Source: Paramacrobiotus metropolitanus (Eukaryota > Tardigrada > Eutardigrada > Parachela > Macrobiotidae). From it: a stretch of 64,000 bases of DNA. Below the pieces are notes generated by a model. It was not told the DNA's origin and searched no databases. It was given only the letters and a program-made list of their open reading frames with translations. Each line of letters starts with the position of its first letter. The stretch's first letter is position 1. Below, piece by piece: positions 56,601 to 64,000 of the stretch. The translations under genes and the position numbers were made by a program. The DNA lies in the NCBI RefSeq assembly GCF_019649055.1, contig NW_026570355.1, positions 124,001 through 188,000 on the forward strand, written 5' to 3'.

Positions 56601-58341
56601 TTGTCGTGCGAGCCTAAAGCGGTGCACTTCCCTAGTTAAATTAATATAGGTACAACATTATTACCTAGTACAGTGCATGGTCTGTCTGGTTGTAGGCAGG
56701 TGTGTTTGAAAAAGAACGAAACCATCCGGATTATTACTATAAGCTTTTGGAAATAACCAAGAAGCGGGGAAAGCCGTCGGACTACGGCGAGCAATATTTG
56801 GCGTTGCCTGTGGAGCTGTTGAAAGAGGTCTTCCATTCCCTGGACACTGTTCACCGGCAGCGCTGCCGCCGCACCTGTCCACTGTGGGAAGCCCTTCTCA
56901 CGTCGGCTGAGCTGTGCCAGGAAGTGCGGGTGACGCGGAAGCGGCCCAGCCGGTTACCCCGCGTAAGGTGGGACTGCAATTACGCCATGTACGGCTGCAT
57001 CTTCAAGCACATCACACCGGCCACCCGCACCATCTCCATTCGTGACACCGACCCGTCACCCCTCCACCTCGAACACATACCGCATGCTGCCGGTGACGTG
57101 GTGGACGTTATGGTGAAGGTCCTGGATACGGCCGGCATCCGCATCGAACGCTTCATCTCGTGCCGGCAGTCCATCTGGCTCAGAGAAGAAATATTTGACC
57201 AGTGGAAACTGAGCGCCCTGTCCATCCACATCGCCGCGCTCCATGCCAAGCTGGTGTCGTCCTGTCAACGTCTGATTGTAAAAGAATACTCCCTCACAGT
57301 GGTAAAAATGTTCGGCCGACCCTTGATGAAGTCCCGCATTCCCCTGGTTGCATTCTCCGGGGGACAAGTCGACGCGGCGCGCATTGTCGAACTGCTGGAG
57401 CAGGGTCTGCACTGGGAGGAGCCGCCTCTGGATGTGCAGCGCCTGGCCGACTGCATGGCCAACGGGATCGACAGCGAAGAGAAGGCCAAAGGAGTGAAGA
57501 AGGTATGGGCATGCCGCTGATTGATAATCGTAGTGCTGGTTTCGTAGAAGCGACCCGCGATGGACCAACTGTATCTCATAGGGTTAATTACCGTTAATAC
57601 TAGACCTTCAACCTTATTGTGGCCAATTTTCTCAAACTGTCTCTCTTTAGAATAGTAAAGCGGGACGATTGCTTGCGCACCAAGCTAATTTCCAGTATTT
57701 TTTGCCATACTCTAAAATAAACATACGTTCTATGATTCTGGATAGCGCCAATAGTTTTGGATGTTTTTTACGTTTAAAACTTGACTTTACAATCATTTTA
57801 CGTAATGGCAGGCGAATTTACTCTGTACGAAATACTGTTTTTAAGGCTGCAGTCAAATAGAATACATCTAACTTTACTTTAATAGGCTTTCTTATTTTTA
57901 AATTAATCTTCTGGATAAATTTTTAATATACGTCCGAAAACAGAAGAATTGACTGTTGAAAAGATATGATTGGCAGCGAACCGGTGCGCTTTCAGGACTG
58001 TTCGAGTAAATTTGTACACACATTTCATTGGATGATGTTGTTGTGTGATGCGGTGAATATGCTTAATCTGTTGCGTAACTGATGTGCAGATTCTGTGGGA
58101 CTTCCAAACGCGCGATCCGCGCCCATCGTCCGCGTATCGCAACCGCAAGTGGACGGTGTACAATGTGGCCGGCGTGGATGTGAGCCGACTGAACCGTTTC
58201 TGCCTGAATGCCTTATCGCGCTACACACAGGACTGGTGTCCCGCCTCCGTGGGGGGCAGCGCTCAGTACGTACAGTCCAGCGAGCCCGGCAGTGAAGTCA
58301 GCGACTCCAGCAGCTCGGAATCCGATGACGGCGAGGATTAA
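53661..58341 (+). CDS. F-box protein, EDADR family, intact plus-strand gene
   Basis: Exons are 53661-54293, 56696-57502 and 58090-58341, all GT-AG in phase 0, 563 residues. Exon A (1-211) begins MYLYEDADRWVHTWNAVDVE and contains VVGLEENGSTPPR and VDFECPTQ. Exon B (212-480) holds the F-box (LPVELLKEVFHSLDTVHR, then CRRTCPLW) and a region with WDCNYAMYGCIFKHITPATR shared across the family. Exon C gives DPRPSSAYRNRKW, LNRFCLNALSRY and an acidic Ser-rich tail (SDSSSSESDDGED) that the minus-strand genes lack. The tail might be a casein-kinase-type target. I chose Met 53661 because the family starts there. Confidence 0.82.
54851..54925 (+). repeat. TGTCGGTCACACACTAAG tandem (intron 1)
   Basis: Four imperfect units of TGTCGGTCACRC(W)CTAA lie in the long first intron of the plus-strand F-box gene. 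The layout resembles one arm of the foldback elements elsewhere, but no inverted partner was found. Confidence 0.6.
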
Positions 58342-58429
58342 ATACTGATTGGAAACATTTTGTGAATTAAGCGTCGATATTTTAATTTTCTTGTAATAAT
58401 TACGTGATTAATACAAAGTATTGTTCTTA

Positions 58430-58990
58430 TAAAATGCGTATTAGTCGTGGCAGAACAATAATGGCGTTTAATGTTTTGGCACCGTTGCTGTCTTGTTTGG
58501 TTTGACTTGTTTTTGCAGCTTCTGGTGTGTCCTGTCCAGCCCAAATGAGCGCAAATGCTGAATACAGTTGTATAATAAGAAACGATAATAAGACTGATGA
58601 GCACGTTGAATTTGCGCTCGACTTTTCGGAATAGCCGCGTTGAGCTAAGCGTAAAGTCCAGTAACCGTTCGGCAGGTCTGCACGACGACGGGAAGAATCT
58701 TTCACTGTAGCAGTTTTCCCACTGGGTCTCGAATTTGCCGATGGGGAAGCAGTTCGCGACGAAACTGCCCGGCCGTTATCAACTCCACTAGCGCCTTATC
58801 GTACAGCTGGTCGAAACCTGGAAGCAGGGCTCTCCGGGACACCATCTCCACGGTGTGTTCGGGCCCTCGTGCAGCAGCGCTTTCTCCCACGTACAGTCGA
58901 CTGGGTCGATAGGTGGAGCAGTCCCAGATCCTACCGTATTCCGCCTCCACCGCCTGCTGTAAAGGGCACCCGAAATCAACGATCAGACGT
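58430..58990 (-). pseudogene. Decayed F-box-family exon A fragment, copy 2
   Basis: This is the counterpart of 45750-46292. In minus orientation it reads AVEAEYGRIWDCSTYRPS, then after a frame change ALLHEGPNTPWRW, then VELITAGQFRRELLPHRQIR up to a stop after KLLQ. No initiator exon start and no F-box exon accompany it. Confidence 0.75.
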
Positions 58991-59654
58991 CGCCGTAGAC
59001 GTAGGTATATTTAGTTTATTTCGGCAGAATAACTTAGTTAGACATAGATATTCCAGTTGACAGTTGATGGCGATTTTGTAGGAATTTGTGGCGTTCTGGT
59101 GAATCTGCTTTTAAGTATTGTTCATTTTGTTACTGCGTGTTTATCCCTTGTCGTACTTTCTAGTTAGCTTGTTACTGTGAACTTGTATTATTTAAAGTCA
59201 TACCTAATTTAGCTAATTACGTACTTCATTACATGCTACATGCATACATCACAAAATTGCACGTGTTAAGAGTGGAACAAGTCTGCTTCCCGAATACGCA
59301 ACATTTATGAAATAACTAATGTCTGGTGATTTTGCAATGACATTTATTCGTATTTACCTGGATCAAACCAAAAACTTCAAGAAAATTGTATATTTAATCA
59401 AACCGGTAGAAGATAGCCAGGCTTCCTAATATAAACTTTAACGGACAGGGTTACCTGTTGAAAAAATCAGGAATGCATTCAAGCTCAGTCATGTCCTTGA
59501 CTCAGTGAACTGATAAAGCGGCCAAGGTTTCACGGCACACCGTTATTAACCCAAAACTCACAGAAATTTTTTTAAATTGCACACTAAGCCTTTAAATTAG
59601 TCAGACTCGGATTCGCTGCAGGAGTCGCTGGTTCGCCTTGCGCGTGCTCGGTCG

Positions 59655-61494
59655 TCATCCGCGAAGAGCGGACATGTAGTGCGACAGGGCCCGCAGGCAG
59701 AATCGGTTCAGTTTGTTCAGGTCCAACCCGAGTATGTCGTCCAGGCTCCACTGGCGTTCGGGATAGTGTGCCGAAGGACGCGGATCGGCGGACTGGTAGT
59801 CCTGGAGAATCTGCAAAATTATCGATTAGATTACACGCAGTTTGACAATGGGAATAAGAGCAAATTAAATAATCAAATCGGCCAAGGCTTTCTAGAACTC
59901 TTTTAAAAATATTTCACTATGAAATATGCTGGCTTTCTTTCAGCGGCGCGTCCATACCTGCAGAACTTTCGTGGCCCAGGCTCCGCCGGCGATACGACTC
60001 GTCATGCCCTGATTAATGTACAAGAACTGCCCGAGCAACGGTGGTCCCTCCCAGAGTAGATGCTTCTCAAAGAGATCCACCAAGTACGCCTCATCCACCC
60101 GTCCACCGATGAGGACCGCAGCCGGAATGCGGAACTCCATGGCGGGTGCGGTTTCCGTGCCTAGCAGCGTGAGGGCGTAATCCTTCCACACCATACGCTC
60201 GCAGCACGACACGAGCTGGGACGTGTGCGCGGTCATCTCGGCGAACAGCACGCCGAAATCCCAGAAGACAGAATGTTCTGGCTGGGCGATCGTGATGGAT
60301 CGCTGGTGCACGATGAAACGGTCGATACGGCTGCCGGCATCCTCCAGAATCTTCTTAATAAAGCCAAGGGCGTCACTGCGCCCGTGCAGGTTTGACATGT
60401 CGAGGAAGCGCGGTTCCGTATCGCGAATGCAGATGGTGCGGGTGGCGGGTGTGATGAACTTGAAGATACAGGCGTACAAGGCGTAATTGCAGTCCCATTT
60501 CACTGCTTGCGGTGTCGAGCTAGGTTTCTGACGCGTAACACGCAAGTCGCTGCACAGCTCCGCCGATGTAAGTATGGTCTCCCACAGTTGACAGGTGCGG
60601 CGACAGCGCTGGCGTTCGACGGTGTCCACGGAGTGGAAGACCTCCTTCAACACTCGCGAATCCATCGGTAAACCGCGCCCACCGACATTCAGCGGCTTTT
60701 TCCGCTTTGGCTCACCATCATCCGACTCTTCGGTGCTCTTGTGCAACAATTCGTAAAAGGCAGAATCCTGCTTGCCTTTTTCGAAGACACGTGCCTACGG
60801 TAAGAATAGCATCATGAGGAACCTAATGATATGACAAGAACGTAAAACTTAAAACGAGCAACTGACGACGACTTACTACATCTTCATCTTGCAAAGGCGC
60901 CTCCTGGCATCGCCCCACAAAGAGTATCTGCTGACTGAAAACCTTGATAAGTCGCACTTTGAACTTCCGCTCAACTTCTCGAAGCAACAACGTCGTTTCA
61001 GGGAACGGCCTGGTCCAGTAGCCATTGGGCACATGGCATGTCTGCAAAATAAAATGGCCGACGGGAAGGAGATCTTTTTTGGCGGCTATTCCGGATCGAT
61101 TGCGAATCTGTCGGCGGGGAAGCATTTCCCGACGAGTCTGCCCGCCAGTCACCACCTCCACCAGCGCCACATTATCCAGGTGCTTGAACTTCGGAATCAG
61201 CATTTTCGCGGGGTACCATTTCCACGGACGATCCGCGCCGTCGTGGAGCAGTGCCTCCACAGCGGCACCCTCGCGCGCCCGCGTAGGTCGATACGTGGAG
61301 CAATCCCAGATCTTCCCGTATTCCACCGGCATCGCCTCCTGTGTCGGGCATCCGAAATCGACGATCAGCCGCGGTGGAGTGATGCCGTTCTCTTCCAGGC
61401 CGACGACGAAGCCGTGCTGCAGTCGACCGTCAATCTCCCCGTCCACAGCGTTCCAGGCGTAGACCGAGCGGTCAGCGTTCTCGTACAGGTGCAT
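59655..61494 (-). CDS. F-box protein, ENADR family, copy 2
   Basis: Exons (minus) are 61494-60877, 60794-59958 and 59810-59655, 536 residues, with the same exon lengths (618, 837 and 156 nt) as the gene at 47471-49313. The F-box reads LPMDSRVLKEVFHSVDTVER. Changes from copy 1 are scattered substitutions without indels, and both reading frames are open, which fits continued constraint. The final exon ends LSHYMSALRG. It faces the plus-strand gene that ends at 58341. Confidence 0.82.
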
Positions 61495-62225
61495 TCTAAA
61501 ACGGTATCCGGCTGAGGGGTAAAGGCGTAGTTGACTTGTAGCTGGAACAGTTTAAATCCACAGCTGAAAAACCGATGTGAATGGTCTTATATTGTACTCT
61601 GCACGTGAGGAGCTTAGGATGACCGGTAAACAAGGATATCTTACTGAATTCTTGGAGTAGTTGCTGCGAGGAAATGTGACTCTAAAGGTCACACCGAAAG
61701 ACTGATGAAAAGGATGTCGATGGGCAGGATTGACGATTGTGTTAGAGGTTCGAGAAAATGCTAACCACCGACTGAACCATCGCCAAAAACCTTCTTTCCA
61801 ATCATACCAGCAAACACCACGGGCCACATAAAGTGCTGGCTAAGGCTCATCGGCTAATTCGGTTTTACACGGCCGCCAATCAAAAAGAATCGCTCTGATT
61901 TGGATTTACCATGGTTATGTCACTCAGTACATAGGACAGTTATCCCAAGTTATCTTTAAAGCTTCCAAATAACGCGGAAAAATTCGCTTAATTTTTATTT
62001 TATTTACCCTTAATGGCCTGACATCGTAAAACTGATACATCACAACTAAAAACGAGCTGTACACGCCGCACTAATTAAAATGTTGCATTTTTCATTTGTG
62101 GTACTCGTATGCTATGCCGACACGGCGGCACCTGCAGTATACTCTTAACCACTTCAGCCAATGGCCCAATGCTTATCACTTGTATCAGTTTGCTGCAGTC
62201 AGGCATTAACGGTTGAAAATATGTC

Positions 62226-63705
62226 TGGTTTACCTTCTGCCTGGTTTGACGTCTGTTTGGTTTTCACGCTGACTTCGCGAATAACCGTTCCAACTTGGAC
62301 GTCTGGTTGTCGGAACTGGATCCAGTCAATTTCAGGCAAAAGGCGTATTCGGTTGCGATTGCAGGAGGGATGCCGAAGGACAAAGAATTTGCTGGCTTGT
62401 GCACGACGGTGCGTGTTACTGTATATCAAATTGCGCCGCAAGAGTAATTGCACAAGTAGACACTCTCTAGTACACGGACAGCATGCATTTTCATCTTTTA
62501 AGGCGCGCCAGTGTGCGTTCATGCAACCACCGGAAACGTTGCATCTTTGTTTTTGATATACAGTACTTTTACTTATGTTATTACGAGTATACTTCCTACT
62601 GTAGTGTGCTTAAGTCCAGATGCGTTAGGTGCAGACTTGTACAGTAGTCACCGCGGTGGAGGTAAGTTGAAGTAACATGTGTGCGTCAAAGCGTTCCGTG
62701 CGCCGATTACAACAACACCGTGAGCACCGGAATACACAGTTAACACCGACGTTCCAGCATCGGACAGATTCAGTGAAACTGTGCAATCATTAGAATCCTC
62801 GTATGCGAACGGTAAACGGTTATGCAGTGCCGGCAAAACATTCTCCTTTACATAAAGTATAATAAACTATTTAATCACAGTTTTAGCTATTTAATTTTAA
62901 ATCTGATTAATTTTCATGTTTTTCTTAGTTTTATTTTCTTGTGATTTCTACCCTTTTCTCAGTTTTCTCGGGAAGTATAAAGTATAAACTCTATCTTGTA
63001 TAAAATAGTTTTTTTTTCCTGTAAAGTACAAGCCATTCAATTTATCGAATAATTTATTTATTATTTAAAGTACAAACCATTTAATTTTATTTAGCTATTT
63101 AATTAAAGGATTGACTGATTTTTAATTATTTTCCTTTTGCTTATTCTTCTTGTGATTTCTACTTCTTTTTTTTGAATTTTTCTTTTTTTATGTAATATTT
63201 CATTTGTAATTCTGTTCAACTCGTACATACTGATTTTTATGCCGTTTATTTTCTATTTCATCGTAAATATTTTATTGCGTATTTTTTTCCCGTCTATACA
63301 AACGTGCAATCTTCAATGCAAAATGTCCCTACCAAACCGTGTAAAACTCATCCGACAGTATTTATTAATTCCTGAGCCGGTCGCAGCACCGATCGGTGTT
63401 TACACACGTAACAACACTAGTTGCGTCGAGAAAAGAACAAAACGAGATCCATACACAAAATAATCAACAGGAACTGGCTAACCTGACCATCAACAATCAG
63501 AAACGTCTAAAAAACACGCAACGCAACACCACAGCACGTTGACACGGAACTATACACGCATGACGTACGAAATCCTATTTCTCCTGCTCGTGGCTCATTC
63601 CATCAGTCAATTAGACAGGAACACGAAGCGTGAAAACATCAAAAAGTAAAAACTACAATAAAGGCACGCAGTGTGCGGATAACACCGCCGCATCCCGGTG
63701 GGCGG
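62226..63705. other. Intergenic, AT-rich
   Basis: Repeated TTTAGCTATTTAATT-type sequence occurs between 62870 and 63110. The frame at 62161-62556 has no recognisable domain, and I see no supported gene. Confidence 0.45.
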
Positions 63706-63759
63706 CTACTCCGCGACGCCGGCCAGCACCTTCACCGTCTGGTAGACGATGTTCTTAAT
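63706..63759 (-). CDS. Possible terminal exon of a minus-strand gene running off the window
   Basis: The minus strand shows a TGTTGCAG acceptor followed by 17 codons (IKNIVYQTVKVLAGVAE) and TAG. The stretch is GC-rich compared with its AT-rich flanks, as coding exons here are. It is too short to assign a family. Confidence 0.35.
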   Translation of the reverse strand: MKNIVYQTVKVLAGVAE

Positions 63760-64000
63760 CTGCAACACAAATAAAAGACACCCATTTTAACGAACCTGCC
63801 GAAATAAAATAATTTCAAATCTTTTTTGTATTTTATTAATGGCACAACAAATTACTTATTTATTAATTTTATCTACAGTTCAGTCACATGAAACCTGATG
63901 ACAAATTTTACTTCGCCATTTATTTGAATTAATAAAACCTTATAATTCGCTATCTCAAAAAATCACCGAAATTCCCATTCCAAAAATTAGAAAAAATGCT

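Larger units (their letters stand above)
53170..62225. repeat. Segmental duplication, copy 2 (pairs with 41145-50025)
   Basis: It has the same order and orientation of genes and flanks as copy 1. The intact minus-strand proteins of the two copies differ at roughly one residue in twenty over exons A and B by eye. Intron 1 of the plus gene is about 2.4 kb here and 1.0 kb in copy 1, so intron content has turned over. Confidence 0.9.

Overview
The window looks like nuclear DNA from a small invertebrate animal. Genes are split by short GT-AG introns, gene islands are separated by long non-coding stretches, and transposable elements and short inverted repeats are dense. A tardigrade is my best guess: the F-box family with an N-terminal ENADR/EDADR-type module reminds me of expanded tardigrade families. 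This is inference from memory and was not tested by a search.

Layout. 1-4607 (minus): 5' part of a Ty3/gypsy-type LTR retrotransposon (LTR, gag, pol), with an uninterrupted pol that runs off the left edge and a textbook -1 frameshift signal at the gag/pol junction. 4631-5524 (plus): an exon of a secreted or membrane leucine-rich-repeat protein, 23 bp from the LTR. 5.5-21.4 kb: no convincing gene, but several non-autonomous DNA elements and minisatellites. 21453-26184 (plus): a four-exon rhodopsin-like GPCR. 26.2-31.4 kb: repeat-rich, with two inverted-repeat elements that have perfect 8-bp target duplications and a TA-flanked MITE inside a satellite. 31439-35730 (minus): a three-exon vWA / papain-like protease / zinc-ribbon gene with a pogo-type transposase remnant and a foldback in its first intron. 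37269-40237 (plus): a four-exon XK-related-like membrane protein with an acidic tail.

41.1-62.2 kb: a roughly 9-kb segment present twice in direct order (about 41145-50025 and 53170-62225). Each copy holds a plus-strand and a minus-strand F-box gene facing each other, plus a broken minus-strand first-exon fragment between them. Three of the four three-exon F-box genes appear intact. The plus-strand gene of the first copy is broken by several small indels. F-box proteins normally act as substrate receptors of SCF ubiquitin ligases; the modules either side of the F-box are not recognised. A last minus-strand exon fragment lies near the right edge.

The most unusual theme is a set of inverted-repeat elements spread over 8.8-43.7 kb. 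Their arms are arrays of a short degenerate motif, a different motif in each element. Four have a centre of TTAGG-containing short repeats (TTAGGTTTTT or its complement). Two others, without that core, share a GGGTCGGCC terminus. Two elements have perfect 8-bp duplications, which suggests a hAT-like transposition mechanism. The other protein genes show no operon-like logic; they appear to be ordinary neighbours.
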